This document shows, one piece after another, positions 34,424 to 42,981 of a stretch of 51,251 nt of DNA (positions within the stretch are counted from its first letter, which is position 1; each line of letters begins with the position of its first letter). Made by a program: the position numbers and the translations under genes. The notes below the pieces were generated by a model. The model ran no database searches. It was not told the DNA's origin and worked only from the letters and a program-made list of their open reading frames with translations. This stretch comes from Nostoc sp. FACHB-973 (lineage in GTDB: Bacteria > Cyanobacteriota > Cyanobacteriia > Cyanobacteriales > Nostocaceae). The DNA is taken from positions 1-51,251 of the forward strand of contig NZ_JACJSJ010000057.1 of assembly GCF_014698115.1 (NCBI RefSeq), given 5' to 3'.

Positions 34424-35585
34424 TTTTCCAGAATTCCAAGACATCGTTAGCTGTAAAATAGCGTTCTTGCTCAGTAGCAAGAGATTTAATCGTTGAGCGC
34501 ATTTTCTCGTATTGCTCTCTGGGTTGAGGGTTTTGCAGTTGCTTTTCAAATAGATATTGAAAATTACTCACTCCACTCCATTTGCCAAATACAACGTCTA
34601 TGGCGCTGTGAGGAAAAACTGCATAGCTTTTGGGGTCTGATAACAAAGAATTGACATGCACACCTGTTTCGTGGCGTTGAGCAGTTCGAGAGTAAGGAGG
34701 GGCGGGACGAATCCCCATTTGCTCGATGTAATCAGTCACAGGGGCTATAGCATCATAGTTAATTCCTTTAACTTCAATTCCGAAGCGGACTCGCAAGCCA
34801 TTCAATACCTGCTCGATGGCAACATTTCCGGCTCGTTCGCCAATACCGCCGAAGGTGCCCGATACTAAAGTCGCTCCAGCCATAACCGACTGGAGAGTAT
34901 TTTCCAGAGCCATACCCATGTCATTGTGGTAGTGTACCCCGAAAGCAACTTTTGTAGTGGATTGCAGCAGGTCGTTAATCCAGATATAGCTCTTTTCTGG
35001 ACTCAGGACTCCCACCGTGTCACAGACAACAAAGTTTTCAATATAAGGACTAAAGGAACGGATACATTGGACTAAAAAGTCAAAATCGGTTCTTGAGGCA
35101 TCTTCGGCGGCAAAGTCTACCCTCAGTCCAGCTACTGTGGTGGCATAGCGCAAATTTTCGACGATTAAATCAATAGCATTTTGGCGAATTCCATTGATGA
35201 TGTTTGCTGGGATATTGTCATCAATGGTTTTCCCTTGAAACTCGCTCATCAGACGGATCTGAGGGTCTCGTAAGAATAGAAGGCGATCGGAAAGGGCATA
35301 GATCAGGATAATCCGATTAATGCCGCAGTCCTTTGCTAAATCAATAAACTGCTTGTTCATTAAGGTAGCCGCAAAAATCTGACTACCTAATCCTTCTGAT
35401 ACTAATCTTTTAGCGAGTTTCGCTTCTTCGTCACAGACACAGGGCATGATGTCAAACCCATCAACTCCTGTTTGGTCAATTAAATGGGCGAGTTCATATT
35501 TGGTTGAGTAAGAGAAGAAAAGCCCTGCTTGTTGTTCTCCATCTCGCAGGGTGTCATCGTAAATTTTGATCGGCAGAGTTTCCAT
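34407..35585 (-). CDS. hphA: HphA, isopropylmalate synthase-like benzylmalate synthase
   Basis: 392 residues from ATG 35585. A DRE-TIM (HMGL-like) metalloenzyme: DDTLRDGEQQAG at the N-terminus, the metal-binding HYHNDMGMALEN, and HETGVHVNSLL. In the Nostoc Hph pathway this enzyme condenses acetyl-CoA with phenylpyruvate (or 4-hydroxyphenylpyruvate), the first step of homophenylalanine/homotyrosine synthesis. At 392 residues it has the catalytic barrel and a short linker but lacks the ~130-residue C-terminal regulatory domain of true LeuA, so leucine feedback inhibition is not expected; its length is closer to NifV/homocitrate synthase. Assignment to Hph instead of leucine or homocitrate synthesis rests on the adjacent hphB and fused hphCD and on the apt genes next door. 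Confidence 0.9.
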   Translation of the reverse strand: METLPIKIYDDTLRDGEQQAGLFFSYSTKYELAHLIDQTGVDGFDIMPCVCDEEAKLAKRLVSEGLGSQIFAATLMNKQFIDLAKDCGINRIILIYALSDRLLFLRDPQIRLMSEFQGKTIDDNIPANIINGIRQNAIDLIVENLRYATTVAGLRVDFAAEDASRTDFDFLVQCIRSFSPYIENFVVCDTVGVLSPEKSYIWINDLLQSTTKVAFGVHYHNDMGMALENTLQSVMAGATLVSGTFGGIGERAGNVAIEQVLNGLRVRFGIEVKGINYDAIAPVTDYIEQMGIRPAPPYSRTAQRHETGVHVNSLLSDPKSYAVFPHSAIDVVFGKWSGVSNFQYLFEKQLQNPQPREQYEKMRSTIKSLATEQERYFTANDVLEFWKNGVFK

Positions 35586-35620
35586 TTTTCACACACTCAT
35601 GATAAAAGTCAAGGTGAAAT

Positions 35621-37759
35621 TTAAGTTGTTAACAGACTACACAACTCATCAATTTCTTGATTTCTTTCTTGAATGATTCGAGCGGCTAATCCTTGTAGCT
35701 GACGGATATTTTCTAGTTTGATGTTATCTATTGCTTCCTGTTCGCTTGTGAGGAAGGTTTGAAAACGATAATAAGATGTTTGAGTACCTTGATTACTAGC
35801 TTGAAATAACCGTTCTAATTGTCCGGCGACTACTTCACTACCACCATCAAGTACAATATTTAACAGCGGTCTTGCCCATTGTAAAAGTCCCCAGCTTTTA
35901 ACATCCTTATAAGGGTAGACACTTGTCAGGGAACCAGTACCCAAGGAAACTAACAAGATATCATTTATATTGAGAATTTCTTTTTGTTCCTGTCTACTAA
36001 TTTGCGCCTCAGAAATAGCCAAATTAGCTGGATTATTAGCAACTAATCCGCCATCGACTAAACTATAGAAACCGTTGGGATTCTCGGAAGTACCAACCTG
36101 ATATGGAGCAAAATAAGTGGGAGTTGCGCTAGTTGCCAGTGCTGCATCTGTGAGTGTAAAACCTAAGCACAATTTGCGAAACTTCCTGGATTCTGTTTGT
36201 TGTTTTTCAATTTTATTTGTAAAGAATATAGGTATTCGCTGTTCGATATCATAGCTAGTCACGAAAACTTCTTTGAGATTTTTTTCTAGAGGGCTGTTTC
36301 CAAAATATTGCCGCAAAATTTCTTTTCTTCCGTCCGAAGAATATTTGGGTTGGACAAATATATCTTCTAGTGGACCAAGTAATTGTTCAAAGAATGGCTC
36401 ATAAAATATCTCAGCCCCATATTCGATATATATTTGCGCGAGTTCCTCGGCACTGTATTCAGCAGTCGGTGGACTATCAGGTGCTTGTAAATTTAATCGG
36501 GGTTTGGTTAATCCGAGTGCCAGAATTCCTCCGCTAGAAGTACCGGCAATTAAATCGAATAAACTAGAAATTGGCTTTTGTGTACGTTTTTCAATTTCTG
36601 CTAGTACCAGTGCTGGGATAATGCCCCGAATACCGCCTCCATCAATAGCGAGTATTTTATATTTAGGATTAGGTGTCGTATTCATAGTTTTTTGCGATTC
36701 TTCCTGAGTTAATGTTTGGGGTTGTTCTTGCTGTTGAATAATGGCTGCAATTTCGGTTTCCGTAGTTTCGCTTTGCGCCTCTTTTGGCTGGAGAGTTTGA
36801 ATGTTCGCAGATTTTTCGCTTTGTTTTTTTGTCCCTTTTTTTCCTTTGGGATTCACAGGTGTCGGTTCAGTGGAGACATCAGTTTCTACAATGGAGACAA
36901 CTTCAACAGACACTTCCTGCAACTCGATTTCACCCGTAGTTTCATCAACTGCGATCGCCTCGCTTACCAACTCCACCACCACAATTTCCTCAGGGTTTAC
37001 CTCCTGGGAACTACTTGCTGTTTGGTCTTGTTTTTTGCCCTCATTTGATAATTGCTTAATTCCAAAGGGAATTTCTGCTAAATCCCAACTGGGATTGCCA
37101 TGTAAGGTGCCATTATGGGCATTTACCGTCTGATCTTTGACGGTTGTTCCTTCTCCTTCGTTTAGTGGCCAATAGGCTACTAATCCTTGTTCATTACCAG
37201 CCAGAGGGCGATCGCGATGGTTCTGGATTTCTACCGGGGGACAGGGGTAATTCCAAACACTAATGTTAGCTAGTTGTCCTGTGAAATATATGTTGTTGTG
37301 TAAAGTGGCACCAAGAGTTACAGCACTAGTTGCTTTGTTTAAAGAGTCACCTGTGCAATAGCCAAAATACTCATGGTCATCTAGATATATGGTCAGTTGA
37401 CCTTTGCTGAAAACAATCGCAAAGAAGTGCCATTGTCCGACAGTTAATTCTCCATCGCCAAAGGTTTTGATAACATTGTCAACCTTCTCATCGATGTATA
37501 CATCTAGTTTCCCATCTTCACTGATGCCGAACTCAAAATTATCACTGTATCGATCTGAAGAACGAGCAAAAAAAACATTGCGCGTCCCGTAACTACTGGC
37601 TTTATTTGTGAGTTGATGAGGATTGATCCATCCCGAAATTGTAAAGGCTGAACTCCCCTCTGCAAAAACTCCATCAATATCCTTTCTGCCAAAACTTATG
37701 TAATCATCTTGACCATCAAATGTCAGAACTGATTGGGTATATACGTTGTTTGTTACCAT
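35621..37759 (-). CDS. LamG-like lectin domain fused to a patatin phospholipase
   Basis: 712 residues. About 10-230 is a LamG/concanavalin-type jelly-roll (LTFDGQDDYISFG, FTISGWINPHQ, VGQWHFFAIVFS, LVAYWPLNEGEGTTVKD), usually a sugar- or ligand-binding domain. A low-complexity linker rich in Glu, Val, Gln and Thr runs from about 235 to 365. A patatin domain follows: oxyanion loop DGGGIRG, nucleophile serine in GTSSGG, and the DGG of the Ser-Asp dyad (LVDGGLVANNP). Patatins hydrolyse acyl esters of lipids; no signal peptide is seen, so a cytoplasmic or membrane-surface enzyme is likely. It is 35 bp upstream of hphA and 127 bp downstream of the aminotransferase, all on one strand, so it appears part of the hph operon although it has no evident step in homophenylalanine synthesis. 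Confidence 0.88.
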   Translation of the reverse strand: MVTNNVYTQSVLTFDGQDDYISFGRKDIDGVFAEGSSAFTISGWINPHQLTNKASSYGTRNVFFARSSDRYSDNFEFGISEDGKLDVYIDEKVDNVIKTFGDGELTVGQWHFFAIVFSKGQLTIYLDDHEYFGYCTGDSLNKATSAVTLGATLHNNIYFTGQLANISVWNYPCPPVEIQNHRDRPLAGNEQGLVAYWPLNEGEGTTVKDQTVNAHNGTLHGNPSWDLAEIPFGIKQLSNEGKKQDQTASSSQEVNPEEIVVVELVSEAIAVDETTGEIELQEVSVEVVSIVETDVSTEPTPVNPKGKKGTKKQSEKSANIQTLQPKEAQSETTETEIAAIIQQQEQPQTLTQEESQKTMNTTPNPKYKILAIDGGGIRGIIPALVLAEIEKRTQKPISSLFDLIAGTSSGGILALGLTKPRLNLQAPDSPPTAEYSAEELAQIYIEYGAEIFYEPFFEQLLGPLEDIFVQPKYSSDGRKEILRQYFGNSPLEKNLKEVFVTSYDIEQRIPIFFTNKIEKQQTESRKFRKLCLGFTLTDAALATSATPTYFAPYQVGTSENPNGFYSLVDGGLVANNPANLAISEAQISRQEQKEILNINDILLVSLGTGSLTSVYPYKDVKSWGLLQWARPLLNIVLDGGSEVVAGQLERLFQASNQGTQTSYYRFQTFLTSEQEAIDNIKLENIRQLQGLAARIIQERNQEIDELCSLLTT

Positions 37760-37886
37760 ATCTCCATCTCCAAATAAGATAATTCGTAACTCGTAATTAA
37801 GAAAGTTTGATTAAACCAGGTTTGCAGTTAAAATCTCTCCACATTTTGGCATCAGCCATAAGTCTTCAATTCCTAATAGATAAGTT

Positions 37887-39173
37887 CTAAATACTAGGAA
37901 CTACTGCTGATTGATAAACATTTTGAACGACCTCTGCTAAACGTTCTATACCAGTTTCGATGTCTCGATCGCTGGCTGTCAGGCTAATACGTATACATTG
38001 ATACTGGTGTGACCAGTCTTTTTCTAAACCAGGGAAGAAAAACCTACCAGGTACAACAATTACACCCACATGCTTGAGTTTTTCATATAAATCCCAATCA
38101 CTGATCGGTAAATTTTTGAACCACAACCAACCATAAATTGCTCCCTCGCACCGATGTAGAAACCAAGGTAAATCTTTGGGCATCACTTGGTCGAGTTTGG
38201 CTTCGAGGACAGAAAACTTATTTTTGTAAAAGGGTCTGATGACTTCTTGAGATACGAATTCAAGGGCACCAGAGTTGATAGCACGAGCAGCGATCGCTTG
38301 CCCATAATGAGAAGGGTGTATACATAAATTTGTCTGAAAAGATTCTAGAACTTCAATGATTTTATAGTCGCCAATAGCAACGCCAATTCGCTCTCCTGGC
38401 AAACCCGCTTTGGAAAAGCTCATACAATGTACTATGTTCTCTCCAAACACGGGTATCATATCCTGAAAATTTAATGCTGGAAAGGGTGGTCCATAGGCAG
38501 AATCTATGAATACGGGAATATTATATGGTCTCGCAAGAGCCACAATTTTTTTGATTTCATCGTTGGATAAAATATTGCCTGTAGGGTTACAAGGACGAGA
38601 GAAGATGATGCAACCAGTGTTTTCTGTAATCACTAGGTTGTTGAAGTCCGGGTGATATTTGAATCTGTGAGAATAGCTATCAATATCTAATGTTGGTTTA
38701 TAGGAAACTAAGGCCTCTGGTGCTAAACTAATTCCACCGTAACCTGTATATTCAGGACTCAATGGTAAGACAATTTGCTTTAATTCTTTGTCCCTTGTGT
38801 AGCCGCCAAAAGCATTAGCAGCATAAAAATACAACATTTGACTTCCAGGAGTAATTAAAATGTTGCGTTCACTTAATGAAAGTCCATACCGACGATTAAA
38901 ATATGCAGCGATCGCTTGAATAAATGGGACGTAACCCTGACTTGAACCATAACGACAAACTACTTCACCATATTCAGAACTAGCTAAAAGTTCTGCGTCA
39001 CATTCCCGCCACATCTGCTCAACTTTTGGCAAAAGCAAGGGATTTCCAGCACTCAAAACCAGAAATTCTTGCCCTTGCTTGCTTTGTAGTGTTTCTTGAA
39101 CGTCTTTCATCATCCCTCTAACACCTGTTAGGCTGGACATTTGAACACCAATTTGAGATAAGTTAAGTGTCAT
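37887..39173 (-). CDS. AvtA-like PLP aminotransferase, candidate last step of homophenylalanine synthesis
   Basis: 428 residues, fold-type I aminotransferase of the valine-pyruvate (AvtA) type. Visible features: RYGSSQGYVPFIQAIAAYF, the Asn/Pro core in SRPCNPTGN, IDSAYG, and the PLP lysine in SFSKAGLPGERIG; C-terminal Arg in CIRISLTA binds the substrate carboxylate. AvtA enzymes act on branched-chain and other hydrophobic 2-oxo acids. Next to hphA-hphB-hphCD it is a natural candidate for transaminating 2-oxo-4-phenylbutanoate to L-homophenylalanine, with alanine or a similar donor (inference; primary or broad-specificity transaminases could also do this). It is the first gene of the block, following 1.2 kb of AT-rich, repeat-bearing DNA, so its promoter probably lies there. 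Confidence 0.85.
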   Translation of the reverse strand: MTLNLSQIGVQMSSLTGVRGMMKDVQETLQSKQGQEFLVLSAGNPLLLPKVEQMWRECDAELLASSEYGEVVCRYGSSQGYVPFIQAIAAYFNRRYGLSLSERNILITPGSQMLYFYAANAFGGYTRDKELKQIVLPLSPEYTGYGGISLAPEALVSYKPTLDIDSYSHRFKYHPDFNNLVITENTGCIIFSRPCNPTGNILSNDEIKKIVALARPYNIPVFIDSAYGPPFPALNFQDMIPVFGENIVHCMSFSKAGLPGERIGVAIGDYKIIEVLESFQTNLCIHPSHYGQAIAARAINSGALEFVSQEVIRPFYKNKFSVLEAKLDQVMPKDLPWFLHRCEGAIYGWLWFKNLPISDWDLYEKLKHVGVIVVPGRFFFPGLEKDWSHQYQCIRISLTASDRDIETGIERLAEVVQNVYQSAVVPSI

Positions 39174-39732
39174 AAGTGGTTAGAGGATGTGGAAAAAATA
39201 TTAATAATCAACAACTAAAAGAATGGGGGAAAATTTTTAATGATTCAGCAAGTCCCTGGAGCTACATTTTTCCTATTTTTTCTCCAGTAGAAAGAAAATG
39301 GCTCTGACTTGTCATTATTGTAATTAACAAATTATACTAGAGCTTTTTTGATACCGTCATAATTATTTTATAATCTTTAATCAAGTATTGATGGTATCCC
39401 AAACATTTACTCTGCTCAGAGTTTAATTATGATTATTTAGTTAATAGGTGAATAGAGAGTCAAAATCTCTTTAACACTCAATGGTTTTTAAATAAACCAT
39501 TTTATTTTAACTGATTTAGAGAATAAAATTTTAATTACATTAAAAATTTTCTTTGTTTTTTTTTGATGAAATTAACATTTCGTTAATTGATTAACCAATT
39601 ATATTACTTTTGTAATACTATAAGTACTCCTGATTAAAGGATATTTATTTAAAGTCAGAGTTGAAGAAGAATGCAGAATACAGAATTCAGAATTCTTGAG
39701 CGTGGGGCATTCAGACCCGCCACTGTCTTATT

Positions 39733-39763
39733 GACCACCAAATTTGAAATTTGGTGGGGGTCT
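39733..39763. terminator. Hairpin with 11-bp arms
   Basis: CCACCAAATTT G AAATTTGGTGG: perfect 11-bp arms around one central base, extended by GA before and GGGTC after. It could terminate leftward transcription from the exporter or be a dispersed repeat of the kind common in Nostoc. No U-tract is seen on either strand. Confidence 0.5.
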
Positions 39764-39929
39764 TAAACCCAGTTATTCAGACGCTTTTTTGGTCAGAATA
39801 CCCAACTGAATTTTGTTTAATAAATTTTCTGATTAAATTAGCTTATTCTTGAAACTAAGACTTTAGCCTAAGCTTTCAAATAATCTCAGTTTTATCAAGA
39901 AAATGCAATAGCAGGTAAAACAAGAATAA

Positions 39930-40070
39930 GTGGACAGTTAAAACAGTTAAGAGATTAATTAAGTGGACAGTTAAGACAGTTAAGACAGTTAAGACAGTTA
40001 AGTGATTAATTTGGTGGACAGTTAAGACAGTTAAGACACTTAAGCGATTAATTAAAATATTTAAAACACT
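39930..40070. repeat. Direct-repeat array with TTAAGACAG units
   Basis: About ten copies of a 10-bp unit close to ACAGTTAAGA, arranged in three groups, each starting GTGGACAGTTAA and ending in GATTAATT (39930-39959, 39961-40011, 40014-40055). The larger period is about 50 bp. It is not a CRISPR array: units are short and adjacent with no unique spacers. It could be a binding-site array or simply a slippage-prone repeat. Confidence 0.8.
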
Positions 40071-40231
40071 TAATAAATAATAATTAATAACTGTAAAAAT
40101 TATGTTACAAAAGCTGACTTGGCTTTTGTAAATATATTCATTGAAGAATGTCTTTAGCGAGAATTATATCGATTTTCCCTAAATGAGGGGGAATATTACT
40201 TAGGGATTTCCAAGGAAAAAAACATTCAATC

Positions 40232-40256
40232 GTAGGGTAGCACAGCTGTGCTACCC
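40232..40256. repeat. Copy of the 28-bp palindrome, right arm shortened
   Basis: GTAGGGTAGCACAG then CTGTGCTACCC followed by GAAA: the same palindrome as 16350-16377, lacking the last three bases of the right arm. Shows that the element in aptC also occurs between genes. Confidence 0.88.
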
Positions 40257-40399
40257 GAAAAATGTACAAACAATTTGGGATAATTTATTTTCTGGAAGTC
40301 CTTTACTGGCGTTGCTGAATGGAGGTATGAAGCATAGTTTAAGCGATCGCCATACCTAGTACCGCTTCGCAAAACTCATGCGATATTAACAGCAGAACC

Positions 40400-42427
40400 C
40401 TAAACTCTGATCCATTTCAAAACCTTGGGGTCTTTGTTATAGCAATAAGTAAAGCCATCCTTAGTTTGAATCGGCTTACCAAGGCTTGCCTTGCTTCTGA
40501 TAGTGCTAATGGAAGTATCTGTTAATATCTGCATTTCCTTATGAGAAAGCCCTAAAATAGTGCTTGTTTCTGGTTGACTCAGTGATTGATTCTGTGGTGA
40601 AACATCTATTGGAATTTGATAGTTTACAGGAGGATTAGTAATCATTTCTTGGACTTTTTGCAGCCGATAATCCTCTACGGTCACAAGTTGCCAACTAGAA
40701 TCTTGTGAAAGTTCTAGAACCCATTGATGATAATTAAACAGACTCTCCCTGTGTCCAACACTGATAAAAGTTGTTTTCGTTGATTGTAACTGTTGATATA
40801 AATTACCTTCATTTTTTAAATCTAAAGCACTCGTTGCTTCATCTAATATAGTAAAGCTAGGACGGGTAACTAAGAGTCGTGCAAAAGCAAGACGTTGTTG
40901 CTCTCCCAAAGATAATATATTCTCCCAAGGGACTTCTTCTGCATCAAAGTCATCAACTCGACTCAGTAAGTTTTGCAAGTTTACTTGTTGCAATACTTCT
41001 TTGAGTTCTGCATCCGTCATTTTACGATTTGTTTGGGGATAGAGTAACTGTTCGCGCAAAGTTCCCAAAATTATATAAGGGCGTTGGGGCAAAAATAAGA
41101 TTTCTTCTAGGGGAGGACGCACCAAACAACCAGTTCCCGCGTTCCACAAACCAGCGATCGCTCTCAGGAGAGAACTTTTACCCCGACCACTAGGCCCGAC
41201 AATCAATAAACCTTCTCCTGGTTGAACAGAAAGTGATAAATCTTCGACGATTACCTGCTCATAATTCGGTGTTTGTAAGGTGACATTCTCAAAAGCAAGA
41301 CGGTTTTCTTCTATTGTTTTAATAGTACTTACATTCTCTGGTTCCTTGGTGACACCTTCTAACACATCTGATAACTCAGTTAAACGCTCAACGTAACTGG
41401 AAAATCGTCCGGAAGTTGCCAATTCAGCTATTAATGTTCCTAGTGCAGTGGCATACAGATTGCAAGCTAAACTGGCTTGTCCAACTTCTCCAAAATCAAT
41501 TTCACCTCTAATAAATGAAGGACCAAATACTACAAACGGAAATAATTGGATAGCAACCTGATATCCATTGTTAAAAATGTCCTGACTTCTTTCCCAATCA
41601 ATCTTGCGTTTAGTATTTTTCACGACCTTGCTAAATCTTCGCATTATTATATTTGATTCTTGGTTTTCTCCATGAAAAAAAGCGATAGATTCAGCGTGGT
41701 TTCGTACATGAGTCAGAGAATAACTGTACTCGGCTTCAAATTTGAGTTCCTCTTCATTAATCTTATTTACTTCTTGACTTAAATAAATAGCAATACAATT
41801 GCCTATAGTCGTATAAATAATCAGAATAACTGCGACAAATTTGGAAATTGACCAGAGGATGATTAAAAAAGTCGTCATTTCCAGCACTTTTTCCAAACAA
41901 GTAGCTGAAAAACTCAGAGCAATCCTGGTAATGGGTTCGATTTCTTGGGATAGACGTTGATCTGGGTTATCAATATCGGATCTAAAGTTGATTTTATAAT
42001 ACGCACTATTGCTCAAATATTTTTCTAAAATGTGATTATTCAGCCACTCGTACCAATCAAGAGCTATTTTTTTTCTGATAAATTTAGAAAATCCTAGCAA
42101 CAAGGTTCCCAAAATCAGGGCACCGCCATAAACCGATAAAATCTGAACAAATTTAGTCAAATCTTTATCTTGAATCAGAACATCGCTTAAATACCGATTC
42201 ACGAAGCTATTAAAGGCGGTTACGCCTACAATGGCGATAATTAATAAAATCATCAGAGCGAGCATTCCCCAGGCACGAATAACGTCTGAAAATGCTCTTT
42301 TTCCTGATTCTGTGGGATACCAGTAAGGCAGTGCGATCGCTTTTATATTCTGCCAAAATCGATTAAAAGCCGAAAACACAGAAGTTTTATTTGTTAATGT
42401 TTGATCGCGAAGAACTTGGGTTTGCAT
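40400..42427 (-). CDS. ABC exporter paralogous to AptE, associated with the upstream NRPS
   Basis: 675 residues from ATG 42427. Same architecture as AptE: a six-helix SbmA/YddA-type permease half followed by the ATPase (GPSGRGKSS near residue 411, LSLGEQQR, FTILDEATSALD, SVGHR), and the same ~50-residue tail (SHKEMQILTDTSISTIRSK ... VLKWIRV). Identity to AptE is high along the entire chain, including long near-identical DNA stretches in the ATPase half. Being downstream of the Gly-Pro-TE synthetase on the same strand, it is probably that peptide's exporter; alternatively it could serve the apt product. The gap to the NRPS stop is 554 bp, larger than usual within an operon. Confidence 0.88.
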   Translation of the reverse strand: MQTQVLRDQTLTNKTSVFSAFNRFWQNIKAIALPYWYPTESGKRAFSDVIRAWGMLALMILLIIAIVGVTAFNSFVNRYLSDVLIQDKDLTKFVQILSVYGGALILGTLLLGFSKFIRKKIALDWYEWLNNHILEKYLSNSAYYKINFRSDIDNPDQRLSQEIEPITRIALSFSATCLEKVLEMTTFLIILWSISKFVAVILIIYTTIGNCIAIYLSQEVNKINEEELKFEAEYSYSLTHVRNHAESIAFFHGENQESNIIMRRFSKVVKNTKRKIDWERSQDIFNNGYQVAIQLFPFVVFGPSFIRGEIDFGEVGQASLACNLYATALGTLIAELATSGRFSSYVERLTELSDVLEGVTKEPENVSTIKTIEENRLAFENVTLQTPNYEQVIVEDLSLSVQPGEGLLIVGPSGRGKSSLLRAIAGLWNAGTGCLVRPPLEEILFLPQRPYIILGTLREQLLYPQTNRKMTDAELKEVLQQVNLQNLLSRVDDFDAEEVPWENILSLGEQQRLAFARLLVTRPSFTILDEATSALDLKNEGNLYQQLQSTKTTFISVGHRESLFNYHQWVLELSQDSSWQLVTVEDYRLQKVQEMITNPPVNYQIPIDVSPQNQSLSQPETSTILGLSHKEMQILTDTSISTIRSKASLGKPIQTKDGFTYCYNKDPKVLKWIRV

Positions 42428-42981
42428 ACTCTACAAATAAGTCAAAAATTTTGTATCACTTAACTACGGAAAACGATGATAGGATATCATATCTGATTGA
42501 ACAACCACACCAAAAACAAGCTACAAACCTGTTGATTACAAGATTGTATGTGCAATTAGCCAAATTTGATATGAAAGGATGTTTGAAAATTGCGGGGTAT
42601 TGCAATAAAACTCACCAGGGGTATACAGAGATTTGTATAAACCAGCACCTTATGAGTGAATGATTGAGAAGAGGACACAAAGATACGTGTAAACCCGATG
42701 AATAAATTCAGGGGATTTTTTAAGGAGGTGAAAATTTTTTTGCTTTCCCGAATAAATTCGCTTGCTTTAAACCATTCGCTCTTCCCGTTGGAGAATACAA
42801 GTTTCTCGGCGTCACTGAATCTCCCGCTACTTTGCGTCTTCTCTAGTAAAGCATACCGTAACAATCTGACATCAGAACACTGGGAATTAATAGCAGACCT
42901 GTTCATCCTCTAAGAAGATAAGCAGATACAAGCCACCCACTCCCAGTTAAATCCTTTCTGTTTTCAGTAACGTGGCAAAAA
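42428..42981. other. 554-bp intergenic region, no convincing gene
   Basis: Short frames exist on both strands (about 90-116 codons) but their predicted proteins show no family pattern. Local self-complementary pieces are CGAATTTATTCG (about 42750) and GAGAA...TTCTC (about 42793). On the minus strand, the stretch from about 42845 to 42715 (GAAGACGCAAAGTAGCGGG ...) reads like a conserved non-coding or mobile-element remnant, but I cannot assign it. It is also the leader of the exporter gene. Confidence 0.45.

Larger units (their letters stand above)
39174..40399. other. 1.2-kb AT-rich region upstream of the aminotransferase
   Basis: No gene seen. The part next to the aminotransferase (39174-39660) is AT-rich, with poly-A/T runs, and is the likely site of the promoter for the hph block (read leftwards), but no motif was identified with confidence. 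Further out are a GAATTC-rich heptamer stretch (about 39670-39693), a strong hairpin (39733-39763), a TTAAGACAG direct-repeat array (39930-40070), and a truncated copy of the 28-bp palindrome (40232-40256). The 3' end of the exporter gene lies at 40400. Confidence 0.6.

Noticed and set aside
34424..34549. Longer HphB start
   Set aside because: It would overlap hphA by over 130 bp and adds 42 residues with no match to the dehydrogenase family.
31639..35585. Leucine biosynthesis operon
   Set aside because: The LeuD-LeuC fusion, missing LeuA regulatory domain and position beside apt genes fit the Hph pathway; housekeeping leu genes are usually dispersed in cyanobacteria.
39600..39640. NtcA site (GTA-N8-TAC) upstream of the aminotransferase
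   Set aside because: The nearest match, GTAATACTATAAGTAC, has 10 bases between the half-sites instead of 8.
39930..40070. CRISPR-like array
   Set aside because: Units are about 10 bp, adjacent, without unique spacers, and there are no cas genes.
42700..42900. Possible c-di-GMP (GEMM) riboswitch on the minus strand, from GACGCAAAG
   Set aside because: The upstream GGCAAACC part and the paired stems of GEMM are absent, so the match is only a short string.
42391..42906. Short frames of 90 and 116 codons between the exporter and the NRPS
   Set aside because: They overlap each other on opposite strands, one overlaps the exporter start, and no family pattern or convincing ribosome site is visible.
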